Notes: generated by a model not told the origin, from the letters alone. A stretch of 64,000 nt of DNA from Caenorhabditis elegans (GCF_000002985.6 NC_003283.11:5518001-5582000), one strand, 5' to 3'; counted from the stretch's first letter, positions 23,701 through 35,600 are shown. A program made the numbers and translations.

Positions 23701-26700
23701 TACCAATTACTTGTTCTGCATAACTATCAATGTCAAAATTATATAACTTTATTCCGAAAAAAGATACAGCAGCTGACATCCGGCAGGCCGGATTTTAACT
23801 TGAATTCCTAAATGACCCACAACTGTAAAGACTGTTTTCCACAAATGTTGCCACATTTTGATTGCAAAAAATCATTAGTCAATCCGAAATCCAAATTCTC
23901 AGCTTTACTATTCTTTTTAGGTAATCATGGCTTGTGACCTGAAGAAAGATATATTTTCTCTACCGAGATGTGAAGCTACAGTTCTAGGAGATAAGGTCTG
24001 GACTCTTTTTTAATTTTTTCTGTCAATTTATTCAAAGTTTAGGGATATGTGTTAACTTCAACTCAAAAAGCTCAAATATCTCTGGCGAGATGTCTCTACG
24101 AGGATGCTGATATTTATGCTTTAGACAAAGCATTTGGGCCAATGGATCGGACGACTTCAAATAAAATTTTTACAAGAGTAATTTTTCCGCTTTTAAATAT
24201 ATTTTTCATGAGTTATTTCTACTTCAGGTTCTTGGTGAGAATGGTTATCTACGTGATAAAACAGTTATCCTGGCTACAAATAACATTGAACTGATCAAAA
24301 CTTTCACGATGGTTCATGTATTGAAAAATGGGAAAATTGAAACAAGCGGAAGTTATGATCAAATCCTGGAGTGTAGTGAAATTATGAGTGATCTTTTGAA
24401 TCAGAGCCGGATTGATAAAATCATTGAGGAAAAGTATTCAGATGGTAGGAGAAGCTTGATTAATTTTCAATAATAATATGGATTATTTGTTTCAGAAAAA
24501 CCACCGAGAAAAACTGTAATGTTTGATGACAAAGTATTGAAAAAACGAAAAAAGAAGCAATCAATGGAAGATACAGCTCCAGTATTTGAGAATAGAAGTG
24601 TTTATCCATTCTACTTCCGTAGTGGATCCTTCATATTCACAGCTTTTTACATCGTTTTACTGATTTGTCGATTCGTCTTCCAGGCGCTTGCCTTCTTTTG
24701 GCTCTCTTTCTGGTTGGACCCAGTGTGGAAAAAAGTGGAATGTGAAAATTGTCCACAATACGTGTTCATTCAAACAATGTCATTTTTTGCGATTTCAGCT
24801 AGTAAGTTCAAGTAAAGAGAATGAGAAATTGCCAATTTTGAAAATTTTTTTCAGTAATATCCACAATGTTGTCATACACATTCTTCGTTCTAACAAATGT
24901 TCAGACTTCGAGAAAGCTTTATCAACATATTACAAGTGCGATTTTTGCGGTGCCAATGATATTTTTATCGCCGACCAACAAAGAGTCGTTGATGAATATG
25001 ATCACATCTGTAAGTTAAGACGTTATTGATTGTTAATATACATAAGTGGCTGGCATCCTACAAGGATGGCGTTTGATAAGTTTGACCTTAAATTATCGCC
25101 ATCTTTTTGTTAGCTAGAAAGGGCGTAGAGGGCGCCAACGGGCAAATCTCCAGCAACTACCAGCCAGTAGCTGGCAATAGCAAAAATGGCGGGCGAGTAG
25201 CGGAAGACAGCGGGTGAATCTGGGGCAACTGCCGGCCAAGTGGTATGGAATAGCAAAAACCTCGGTGAACATTGGGCAAGCAGCAGGCAACATCGGAAAA
25301 GTAGCGGGCAAATTTGGCGAGTTTCGGGCGCGTTGGGGGCGAAAACTGGCGACGTAGATGGGAAGGGCTCACTCGTAATTTGCTCGATGTTCCCAAAAAT
25401 AAGGACCCCCCAGAATGGAAATGACCCTCATTATAGCCCCATCCTCACCTGAATTGCTCTCTAAAAAACCAATTGAATTACAGGATCTTGACATTGTGGA
25501 CACCCAGTTTCCTCTATTTTTCAAATTCTCATTTGAATGCACCCTCCACATTCTTATGATATTCGCTATAGTCTGTGTGAATGTGCCAGTTTTTGCGATT
25601 TTCGTGGTGGCATTCTTGATATTCCTTGTCGGACTACTTCGGTATTTCCTGCCAGCTCTTCACAAAATTTCGAGCCTCGAGGAACAAAAACGAGACTTAT
25701 TTCTGTGCGGGTCTATTGAAGATTTTGAAGCAAGAATTATGGTGCGAACGTTTGGAAAGGTAGTTTTAAACTTTTATTTTCCAGAAAAAAATGAATAGAA
25801 ATGTTTTCAGACACGCCAAACGCTTGCAAAAACTAGTGTGAATGCAGATATACTGACGAGATGCCGAATGGCAAGATATTCAACTCTCAGATGGATTTCT
25901 CTTCGAACTGAGTTCATCTCAAATCTCATGGTTTTTCAGTTATAGGTTTTGAATCAAAACAATATTTTAATTACAGATTTGTATGTGTTTCTTCATCGCA
26001 TCAATTTGTTTGAAAGTGGATTACATTGGAAATGCACAATTCGCTCTTTCAGTTGCATCAATTCTATGTGTAAGGGGTTTTTATTTTTAGTAAATTTAGA
26101 GTAGCCAACCAGAATCAGAAAAGAAGAAACTCAAAAGTTCCAAAAAAATTCAGATTAGCGAACTTGTTTCAACATTCATCCGAACCACGTGCATCCTTGA
26201 ATCTCTAACTCCACACGTTCAACGTATCAGCAATGTGAGAGAATATCCAAAAGAGCCCATGATTGATAAATGCACCATCCGAGACTCTTGGCCGGACGAC
26301 GGAAAAATTGAAATCAAAAAGTTTGCTTACCTTTTATTTCCCTCAATTTTCATATCAATTCAAATATTTCCAGCTTGAATGTATTCGCCAACAAGTACAG
26401 ACACGTCATTAAAGATGTCTCCTTGGTAATAGAAGAACGAGAGAAACTGGGAATTATCGGTAAAGTTGGATCGGGAAAATCTCAACTGGCAAAGACATTG
26501 GTCATGATGAGCTCAGCAGACAAAGAGAGCCATATCGTTGTAGATGATTTGGACATTTTCGAGATGAGTGTAAAAACTTTGAGATCAAGGATCACAGTTA
26601 TACCACAGGTGAGAAATTACAAAAACTGGTGGTTATAATTGAATTTGTTACCAGAAAGCAAAAATATTCTCGGACACTCTCCGTAGCAACATTGACCCAT

Positions 26701-27652
26701 GTTGCCAGTTTGCTGATAGTGATATTTGGTTGGCAATTGAGGCATGTCAACTCAGAGAATATGTGAAAAGTCTACCGGATGGTTTGCATCAAATGGTGTC
26801 TCCTGAAAAAATGAGTAATGAGCAGAAATGTCAGGTGAATGTTTGCCGAGCACTTCTAAAAGGTGGTCAGATCTTTGTGATTGATCAATCGACGAAGATG
26901 ATGAAAGAACCAATCAAGTCTTTGGTGAATGAGGCAATAAGAAATAGTTTGAAACAAAGTACTACAATTTGGATTGGTGAAGACTTTTCCGATGTTGAAC
27001 ATTGTGATAGGTAAGTACCAGAGTTTCTTTTAACGACTAGGCATTATATAATTATTTGAAGGAGGGGTTCTGAAATTAAAGATTATCATTTTCAACTCTT
27101 TCTTATTTTCATATTTGAATTCCCTCCAAACGAGAACTGCAAAACCAATCAGCAACTAGTTTCAGGGGTGCACGGCAATTGCCGTGCGGCATTCGAATTT
27201 TCGGCAATTTCGGCAGTTTCGGCAATTGCCAAAAATTTCCAAAACCGGCAATTGCCGAAATTGTCGATGGCCGGAAATTTCCAAAGCCGGCAATTGCTGA
27301 AATTTCGGATTGCCGGAAATTTCCAAAACCTGCAATTGCTGAAATTGCTGATTGCCGGAAATTTCCGATTGCCGCGCACCCTAGAATATCTTTTCTTTCA
27401 CTATTTTTAAATTTTTATTTTATTGTAATTCAGCACTTTAGACCATTTTGAGTATCTTTAATCAAATATTTTTTTTGAGAAAACTAGAAACTTCATAATT
27501 TTTTAAACAATAACTAGATATGCTCCAGAAGAAACTTTATTTTCAGAGTCGTTGTAATTGAGAATGGTGTAATTCTCACAACGGACACTCCACAAAACTT
27601 GATTTCGGAATTCGGATCCCTTCAAAAATGCCTTTTGAACTTTTCGAAATGA
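20800..27652 (+). CDS. cft-1: ABCC-subfamily transporter, CFTR/MRP-like, with degenerate nucleotide-binding domains
   Basis: Twenty exons sum to 3744 bases, 1247 residues. Layout is TMD1 (about residues 75-375), NBD1 (about 400-640), TMD2 (about 690-1000), NBD2 (about 1015-1245), an MRP/CFTR core without the extra N-terminal TMD0. NBD1 keeps a Walker A (GFPLCGKS, 440-447), but its signature is LTSTQ (530-534), the residue after the Walker B Asp is Lys, and the Q-loop Gln and H-loop His look lost. NBD2 has a normal Walker A (GKVGSGKS, 1045-1052) and Q-loop (IPQ), but the signature is MSNEQ (1147-1151), Walker B is FVIDQ with Gln for the catalytic Glu (1172), and the H-loop reads IGED. Between NBD1 and TMD2 lies a short basic KKRKKKQSMED stretch rather than a long R domain. 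Key exons: 22627-23016 (Walker A), 24043-24177 (Walker B), 26374-26608, 26655-27010. I believe this is C18C4.2. The start is the first in-frame ATG; an earlier exon cannot be excluded. Confidence 0.87.
21465..21545. repeat. Half of a GTCTCGAAACGAC / GCGCCTTTAAAG palindromic repeat
   Basis: AAAAATACGGTGCCTGGTCTCG, then GCGCCTTTAAAGTGTACTGTAA, reads as a single arm of the family at 1185 and 39475. The opposite arm is absent. It lies in cft-1 intron 3. Confidence 0.55.
22125..22275. repeat. GTGTGGCAA...TTTGCCGCACAC bounded repeat
   Basis: The segment opens with AAGTGTGTGGCAAATC and closes with AAATTTGCCGCACACCCC, so its ends are inverted copies; the inside is a run of GGCAAATTCGGCAAATT units. 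Similar GTGCGGCAA-bounded units sit at 28095-28172, 50800-50905 and 59598-59675. It lies in cft-1 intron 5. Confidence 0.6.
23110..23610. repeat. TTGCCG-rich repeat blocks in cft-1 intron 8
   Basis: Two blocks (about 23120-23270 and 23455-23610) are made of GGCAAATCGGCA, TTGCCGGAAT and related units, separated by 180 bases of ordinary AT-rich DNA. The family is that of 1390-1760. The intron (23017-23920) holds no coding sequence. Confidence 0.65.
25105..25365. repeat. GC-rich degenerate tandem repeat in cft-1 intron 13
   Basis: The segment is far more GC-rich than its surroundings. Units of roughly 65-75 bp share landmarks: GGGCAAATC/GGTGAATC, CAGCAACTACCAGCCAGTAG/GGCAACTGCCGGCCAAGTGG, and ATAGCAAAAA, followed by GGGCAAGCAG and AGCGGGCAAA. 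The 65-79 residue open frames across it on the minus strand are repeat artefacts. The intron runs from 25010 to 25483. Confidence 0.6.
27160..27385. repeat. GCAATTGCCG-type repeat in the last cft-1 intron
   Basis: GGTGCACGGCAATTGCCGTGCGGC opens the block and GATTGCCGCGCACCC closes it, as inverted ends. Between them are four near-repeats of GCCGGAAATTTCCAAA...GCAATTGC at about 40 bp spacing. The open frames of 76-90 residues on both strands come from this repetition. Confidence 0.65.
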
Positions 27653-27704
27653 TGTTTAAAGTTGTTTTATTTTTTTTACCATTTATTAATTAACAATAAT
27701 TTAC

Positions 27705-30054
27705 CTAATCTTTCTTATTTTTTGGGCTACTCGTAATAATACTAATGTTTGAAATTCGAAGAACAATAAAAATTAAAACTGGGATCGAAGCTGCAGTAAT
27801 AATGATATCAAGATTGTAAAATGTGAAAAAGTCCATATGTTTTCCCTCGTATTGCAATTCTTCTACACCGTCGTTTTCCAGCACCCAATTTGTCATTTTA
27901 ACCAGTCTTTCAGATGCCGATTGAGGCTTGCTACGCATCAACTTTTTCAGACGGTTTGCTTTTTCTTGGTATCTGAAAATGAAATTAGAGGTGATTGTTT
28001 TATTTTTGAAGTTTCTAGAAAAAATGGATGAAATACACGTTCTTTTAAATATGGTCCTCAAAAATGGCCTTCAAAAAACTAGCTTCGGCGGAACCAGGGG
28101 TGTGCGGCAATTCTCAAATTTAGGCGAGCTAGGTGAATTCGGCAATTTTGGCAAATTTGCCGCACACACCTAGGCGGAACTAGAATTAATTTAATCTACC
28201 GCAACTATCAGCAATTATCAGCACGATTTTTCTAGTATTTTAGCGTAAAGCACAAATTTTAGACGTGCTCAAAAAAGTGTTCAAAACTAACGTTGGATTA
28301 ACGAGAATCTCCTTGATAGCTCCCTCAATCGCATCTGGATCTTTAATCAACTGGAACCTATCTCTCAGAATTCCCCATCCTTTTCTCTCGACAGACCGTC
28401 CATTTCTTGGTTGATCAAACATAAATGGAATAAGAATAACTGGAACACCTGCATAGGCAGATTCCATCAAACTGTTGTAACCAGCATGTGTGATGAATGC
28501 TTTCAGTCTTGGATGAGCAAGAACTGCGGTTTGGGGAACCCAATCCACGACGAGGACATTTGAGAGTCCCTCAGCAAGATCAAAACTTCTCTGAAAATGA
28601 GTAAATGGGAGTTTTCTTGGATTTATAGGAATTTTCTTACTCTATCAAACTTGTCAACTTTAATTATGAACTCATAATCTTTGAATTTTTGAGTGATCTT
28701 CATTAAGTTTTCCATGATAGTTGGTGGTAGATTAGTAGTGTTGGCAATTGTCCCCAATGAGAATAAAATCACTCCTTTTCCTTTTTCCATAATTTTCACA
28801 AATTTCTGAATATATGAAGCCTTTAAGAAAGTTTGAAAGATTCTACTAACCTCGTCCAAGCCACCTCCTTCACTTGACAAGCCAAGCCCTCCGATGTGTA
28901 CAACATTCGAAAGAGTGGGAGCTTGAATTTCCAAAAGTTCATCTGTTGAAACAAATATAAGATCAGAAGTTTTTGCCAAGAATTCGACACATGGGAAGTC
29001 AGATCTGTAGAAATTATTTAATTAAACGTAATTATCTCCCAAATTCTTACCCAAAGTTCTTTTTAAACATATCGTTTGTCAGTACAACATCCCTATATTC
29101 GTCTCTAATATGTGCCATTTGGAGCACAAAGTTCTTGGCTCTTTGCCAGAATGGAGCCGGGGTAGCGTCCAATGTTGACATGAAGGGTATCAAGCTGGAC
29201 GGCGTTGGAATTCCGAGACTATCACGCATACTAACGCTCATTGTGCAACTGAAAATCTTAATGTTCTTTTTAGTTTAAAAAACCAAAACCAATACCTGGC
29301 AATCCAAAACCTGTGCTTGATGCCTATAAGATGAGCCAACCCCATTCCACACAAATGAATCTGCTCACCGAAATATGCATCGAACTTTTCTTTTTTCAGT
29401 TTTTCGATAAGTTCTTTGTTCGTTACCATTTCTGAACCGGAAAATACAGTAAAATTTGAATTCAGTTTAGAGCATACCTTCGCACATATTTGTGTATTCA
29501 TCCTGATATGGATCACTATCCGTATTGAAAATTTTGCTCCAAATTGAAGATTGTTGGAATACGTCTCCAGATAACCCTGAAAATAAATTTTTAGTACCTA
29601 ATAAGTACAGATTATTTAGCGTTTTATCACTCAAAATATTCCAAAAGACTGAATTTTTGTGTGAAACTTGTCAAATGATTTACCGAAACTTTTAAGGCGG
29701 CACAAAATTCAACAAAAAATTAGTTTTGCTCTTCTTGAAGTTACTGGGTAATTCGAGAAACATCAGTGAAAAATCAATTTTTAAATACTCACCATTTTGA
29801 ATTTTCTTGAACTTATAGTTATTCAATCCAGTAACTGGCCATCTTCTACACTTTTTGCATGGCACAAATTTGTCTGTTAAATTCAAAAAATCTGGCTCGA
29901 AATTCACAACCTCGTGTCCAGCATTCGCCAACTCATCTGCGATTCTTCCCTGTGAGATCATATGTGACTTGCTTGCAGTTGGCGAGAACATCAGGATTTT
30001 GTGAGAGGTAGTCACTTGGCAAACAGCAAGAAATGTGAGTATCCGTAACAACAT
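27705..30054 (-). CDS. ugt-48: UDP-glucuronosyltransferase (UGT family)
   Basis: UGTs are ER-membrane enzymes that transfer sugars from UDP-sugars to small lipophilic compounds, a detoxification role. Exons 29793-30054, 29478-29576, 29296-29431, 29051-29248, 28851-29004, 28641-28805, 28292-28590 and 27705-27972 give 526 residues, the usual family length. Residues 1-17 are a signal peptide. His31 in SKSHM sits where the catalytic His is expected. The UGT signature starts WVPQTAVLAHPRLKAFITHA and continues GYNSLMESAYAGVPVILIP to FDQPRNG (about residues 355-405). A C-terminal membrane helix (about 490-510, IIITAASIPVLIFIVL) precedes a short lysine-containing tail ending KNKKD. The stop lies 52 bp from the stop of convergent cft-1, so the two 3' UTRs must overlap or be very short. 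Symbol given from memory of C18C4.3. Confidence 0.88.
28095..28172. repeat. GTGTGCGGCAA-bounded inverted repeat in ugt-48
   Basis: GGGGTGTGCGGCAATTCTC at the left is mirrored by AAATTTGCCGCACACACC at the right, with GGCGAGCTAGGTGAATTCGGCAA inside. It lies in the intron before the last exon. Confidence 0.6.
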
Positions 30055-30785
30055 TTTTAAAGCTGAAATTAAAATGAATTTCAGAGTTTAATTTTTTATT
30101 TTAAAAGTTATAGTAATCATTTAACAAGTATCAAAAATAAACCGAAAAGAAGAATTGGAAATTATGTATATGCAAACGAAACTATTATTATCAGTTGTAC
30201 GTACTAACCATTCCAATTGATAAGAAATATGTGAACTGTGAAAGTTGATGGTATTATGATGACTATATATTTGCAAAAGTCATCATTTTTAATAGATCCA
30301 TGTCAAATATTTTGACATCTCTGAAATATTCAAGTTACTGTAAAAAAATAGAGTTGACCAAAAAGAATTTATTCAAATAAATAACTTTTTGCAGTTACAA
30401 AACTCTCTGTCTTTGTGCCATTAAGGCAGGCGTAACATGCCGTAAAGGTGGCCTCCGCCTTTTTTACTGCGGTTGCCTGGTAGGCACACAGGCAGGAATT
30501 TTTTATTTTTTTTATTGGCTCTAATTTTTTTCTCATAAAGTTTTCTTTTCTCTATTCAAAGCTTTCAATTTAAAAAAAAACTCAAAGAGCACTTAAAGCT
30601 CAAAAGCCCAAAAGATCAAGGAAATGCTGCTGCTGCGTATTGACGGATAGATGGCTTGCAAATCTTTTATATGTACTTGTAAAAGTTACGTAAAATTGCG
30701 CAATATGATAGGAAACCGAGCATTTGGCAGACAATTTTCGAAAATTTTCGCCGAGGGCAATTATCAAAAGATGAACTTACATATA

Positions 30786-32037
30786 TTAGGTTGGTCGAAA
30801 AGTCTTTGCAAAATTTTGATTTTTTTTGGAAGTAGTATTTTTTCAAAGCGAACAAGATTCAATGGGTAATATATTTACCATTAATGCCTATGACTTCTTG
30901 CCAACACAACGGAAGTTGAACAGTACCCTCCGCCTAGAACTCCTGCGATTAGGAGGCAAAGAAGTCGTCCAACCCCGTTTCGACGACCTTTCGATCATGA
31001 AACTTCTGCCCGGCAAGGTGATTCTGGAGTGAGCGGAACAGATGGTAGTCAGTAGGAGCCAAGCCCGGCGAATACGATGGGTAAGACAAAATTTGGATTC
31101 CGACTGTCTGGAGCTTCTGGCGGGTCTTAAAAGTTGTATGCGGTCTTGCGTTGTCATGGAGCAGCAACAACTTTGATCCTCTAGGGCGATGTAATCGATG
31201 AGCATGGACCATCTTTTCCAATTAAATGCTGTATAGGCCAGCGTTGATTGTAGCAAAGTCTGGAAGAAGCTCTCTGGAAATGACACCCTTACTGTCCCGC
31301 CCAATTGAGAGAAGCACTTTTTCCGTGAAGTTCTAATTTGAGGTCAGGTGTCGCGGTTTCCTCGACCGGGACCCACTCTTTTTTCCTGGTATGGCTAACA
31401 TACAATACCCATTTATCATTTCCAGTAATGATATCCTTAACCCAGTCCGTTGTTCGTTTCCTAGTGAGCAGCGAAAGAGAGAGGTCACAAAACAATTTTT
31501 CTGAGAATCGGGCAAATTGTGAGGAACGAGTTGACCGAACTTTTCTACCCTTCCGGTTTCGTGGAGATGGTTGATGATGGTTTTTTGGGGATGCTTGAGA
31601 GTCGCAGAAAGTTCGCGGTTCGTTGCTCTTGGATCATCTTCCAGGGCTCTCGAAATATCCTCGTCGATATTCAAACGAGAGCGATCTTATCTTGGTTTAT
31701 CATCGAGATCGTAGTTCTTTTTCGTGAACTTTTCGAACCAAAACTTCATGGTATTATAGGTGACAGAGTTCTTGCCTAACACTGCACACATGTTACGACG
31801 AGTTTCGTTGCAATTGCAGATTTGGGGGAACTCGTACAGAAAAACCCATCGGAGGGCGTGACGTTCGGCGAGCAAATTCTCGGTCATTTTGAACAGCACC
31901 CAAAAGTTTTTTTTAAATATATTAAACATGCACATTACGTACTATGCAAATAAAAAAACAGAATCAGAAAAAAAATGAATTAACGCTGAGAAATGAAGAA
32001 AAGTACAAATTTTGCAAAGACTTTTCGACCAACCTAA
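30786..32037 (-). mobile_element. Mariner-family transposon, full length but inactivated
   Basis: The element is 1252 bp, flanked by a TA target duplication (30784-30785 and 32038-32039). The terminal inverted repeats are about 32 bp: TTAGGTTGGTCGAAAAGTCT at the left and AGACTTTTCGACCAACCTAA at the right. The transposase runs on the minus strand: N-terminal DNA-binding part at about 31687-31935, middle at 31333-31674, TGNDKW (first catalytic Asp region) at about 31430, LHDNARPHT (second Asp) and YSPGLAPTDYHLF (third Asp) at about 31020-31160, with 34 residues between the last two, the mariner D,D34D spacing. The frame changes several times, so no intact protein can be made. Near-identical ends suggest moderately recent insertion. 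Confidence 0.88.
30888..31935 (-). pseudogene. Broken mariner transposase gene
   Basis: Pieces of one transposase appear in different minus-strand frames: 31687-31935, 31333-31674, 31289-31495 and 30949-31221. At least three frame changes, near 31680, near 31480 and near 31225-31300, separate them. The three acidic catalytic positions are still recognisable. The GNDK version of the usual GDEK motif and the retained D34D spacing place it in the mariner family of the Tc1/mariner group. Transposition would need enzyme supplied by another copy. Confidence 0.8.
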
Positions 32038-32640
32038 TACAAATACTATAAATCCTAAAGGCACACGTCAAGCCATGAACTTTGTAGCGATTATTGTAAT
32101 GTTCTCACAATAAAAACTGTTAGTCTTTCTCTGTTGCACAATATAAATTGCATAGTCTTTTTCATCGTCTGATGTTGTTTCCCTTGGCATTTTCATTTTT
32201 AAGGCCCAAAGAATTTTGCTCAAAAATTGTCCTTCTATTTGGAAAGAGTTGGCTCACTATCAGAAGTTGATAATGCACTTTTCAAAGTTTCTGTTTGCAC
32301 CCCCAGTTGCAAAATTTTAAAATAAAATCTTTAATAAAACTGGAGACTGGTAAAACAAGAAGGCAAGACCCACAGAAAAGAAAAGAAATGTCGCTATAAT
32401 TCAGGATGGTTCAGATTTTTCAGAGAACCATTGGAACAACAAAATGAGCATTGATGTGAATTTTTGGTAAGGCACTTTGTGAATGGTAAAGGAATTGATA
32501 AGTAATATAAAAGAAGCACTAGGAATAAGAAAAAAAATCACAGAAAATAGAAAAGAACAACCCGAAAAGAATCACAATAATTATAATGAAAAAAAAAATC
32601 TCTATAACATTAATTTAAAAAATGAGAAATAAAAAGAATT

Positions 32641-35600
32641 TTACTGCTGAAGTCCTTGAAGCTTGCGTCGAAGAACTATTATCAGCCGTTTTTGTCTGAA
32701 ATTCGAAGATATTTGATATTAAAAGCCAATCGTTACGCCTACTTGTCAATTTCCGTCCGTAGCCTTGTCAAATCTTCACATTCGCTGAAATCAGCTTGTG
32801 TCCAGTTGGTCATAGCTGACATATTGGAAATTGTTCTTGTATTGGATCTAGGTGGAGCAATTGGTGTAGACGATTTTAGTCTGAAAGTTAAAAAAAAAAG
32901 GTTAATATTCTTTTTTAGATCTTTGAACATTTAGGAAACAAAACTGCCCCATTGCATTTTGAATAAATTTAATGTTTCCAAATACGTTTCAAGTGGCTAA
33001 CTTAGGATTGCAAAACAAAATTCCTACTTTTCGAGCACGAAAAACCTATCAATTTCGAAAACTTAAGTGGTCATTAATTTAAATTTTAAGCAAATCTACA
33101 TAATTTCTCTACTTTAAAATTTCATTTCTCGGTTAGTTTTGAGGTTATCAAAAAAATATCAGCTATTAACAACCAAGTTATTAACAATTAAAAAAGACCA
33201 ATGTTGTATATAAATTGATATGGTATAATGTGCGGCAACCGGCAAATTTTGACAATTTTCAAACATATATTTTTTGTTGATCTTATTTTGGATCGTCTTT
33301 TAGAAAAATGTAGTTTTTTTCAAGGAGATATGCTCGCATCTTTCAGGTGCTCTGAACGCGCATTTAGGATTTATTAAGTTGAAATTGATATCGGCAGTTG
33401 TCAAATTTGCCGAAGTTGCATGGCCCCAAAATCTCAAGGCAACAGACAATTGCCGAAATATTGGTTACACAGTCCTACACGGTTACGTTCTTGTAGTTGT
33501 GGGTTGTCAAAGTAAAAGTAGATTAGTCAAACTTTAGGGTCACAAATTTTAGACTAAAATTTTAGTACGGAACATAACCACATATCAAAAACTCAATTAC
33601 AATAACACACTTTTCATTGTCGTTCTTCACTTGATGCAATTCTTCTCGTACCATATCCAATTGATGAAGATCACGACGACGGCTGAAATATCACAAAACA
33701 AAACCGTGCTGGTTATCATGCAAAAAACAGAGTTAAAAGAAAGTACAATAAGAAATCTTCAAAGTAACTTACTTTCTCTCAGCGGTTTCTACTTGAGATT
33801 GAAGTTCATCCACTTGCTTCTCTAGGGTATTCTTTCTGGAATCGGCCATTTGCAATTCTGAAGCAAGGCGTGTCTTTTCAAGATTTGCTCTGAAAAATAA
33901 AAATTGATAAATTCTAGTGATAAATCAATCTTGGACTAACGTTTTAAGCCTTTCCTCGAATTGCTTAGAAATCTTTTCTTTCTCCATTTGCAATGATCTT
34001 TCAGCTGCACTGTGCGATTTCAGAAGCTCGCCGGCAAGACGAGCATTCTCCGTTGTTAATTCAGCAATTTCAGCCTAAAATATGAAAATTTAAACAAGAA
34101 TTCAATAATTTCTGTACTACTGAAAAAAAATACTCACACTATCTGATGGAGTAGCATTTTGTAGAGCTTGAACCTCTTCTAACATCAGATTTTTCTCATC
34201 CTCTGCTTCCTTCAGCTGTTGATCTTTGGAATCTAAGGATTTTGACAATTTCTGAACGTCCAAAGCCAATAAGTCATTGGTCTTTAGCAACTCGGAAATT
34301 TTGTCTTCAAGATCCGATATTGTCTTTGAAGTGTCAGAGTTCTGCGATGTATGTGACCGGATTTGTTCCTCTAGCCTTTCTTTCTCTTTCTCCGATTTTT
34401 CAATTTTCTGATTCAAAACTAACAAATTCGAACTTTGCTCCTTCTCTTCTCGTAATTGATCTTGCAATTGTGCCAATTCATTTTGTTGCTCTTCCAAAAC
34501 TGATTCCAAAGATGTATGCTCAGTATGGCTCTTTTTCAATTCTTCCCTCAACTTCTCCAACTCCTTATTATGATTATCCAGGATTCTCTCCATTTCGATT
34601 TTACTCTCTTTTTGCATATCAGAAAATTTGGACTCCACGTTTCCGCTTAGAATCTGAGCTGCTTGTAGACGATCCGCAAGATCTTCTGCCTCACGCAATT
34701 GAACTTTTGTTTCTTCATATTTTTTATCAGCCTTTTCATATTGAGCCTTTAATCTCTCACAGAGGTTTTGGGAGTCTTCCAACTCAGTTGTTAAAGTTTC
34801 ATTCTTTGATTTCAACTGCCCAGCTTGGTTAGTCAACTTCTCAATTTCATCTTGTGCCTCATGCAAATCCTTCATCATTTCCGCTTTTGTCTCATCGTGT
34901 GATCCCAGGAATTTGGTTTGATCTTCTGAAAATTTGAACATAAGGTTTTGAATTAACTAGTCTTAAGACACTGAAACTTACCTTGGAGCTGTTCCATTCT
35001 TCTTCTCGATGACTCCAACTCTCTTGTCAAACTGTCAACCTTCTCTTTCAATGACTGAATCTGTCTGTCAGATGTGATAGATGCTTCTGTCATTTCTCTC
35101 TGAAAATTTACACATTTTCTTTAATTATTGACTTCCAATCTGCTCACCTTCATAACTCGGACAGATTCTGAAGCTTCTCGAATTGCCTGATCCTTCTCTT
35201 GATCGGCTTTTTCTAATGCTTCTTCCATCTGTGTTTTTTCATTTTCTAGTCTTGTAATGTCAGCGTCATGCGAAGAAGAAGCATTCTGAACACGATGATT
35301 TTCCTTTTCAATGTACTCTTCCGCTTTTTCAGCTCGATTCTTCCATTCTGTAATCGCGTCTTGATGTTGATAGACTTCATCTTGGAGAGTTCGAATATTT
35401 GTTTGAAGGGATCTTGTTTCCTCTTCGTATTGCCGATTTTCTTCTCTCAAAGAGTTCAGGGAGCTCATCAAAGTGCCAAATTCATCTGCTACAGAGGCTT
35501 TTGATTCCAAAACTTTTCGTTGTTCAGTGAGCTCTTGAACACGTTTCTTTTGAAGTTCCAGATCTTGTTCCAGTTGCTGTTGGAGCTGGACTTGAGATTT

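Larger units (their letters stand above)
30055..32640. other. Spacer between ugt-48 and the coiled-coil gene, mostly mariner
   Basis: Bases 30055-30250 are the ugt-48 upstream region. The mariner element fills 30786-32037. From 32038 to 32640 the DNA is AT-rich with an AAAGGCACACGTCAAGCC repeat scrap near 32057 and should include the 3' UTR of the coiled-coil gene. Nothing else is recognised. Confidence 0.55.

Noticed and set aside
34242..34832. A 196-residue plus-strand frame
   Set aside because: It is the exact antisense of the largest coiled-coil exon; long antisense frames arise from its biased codons.
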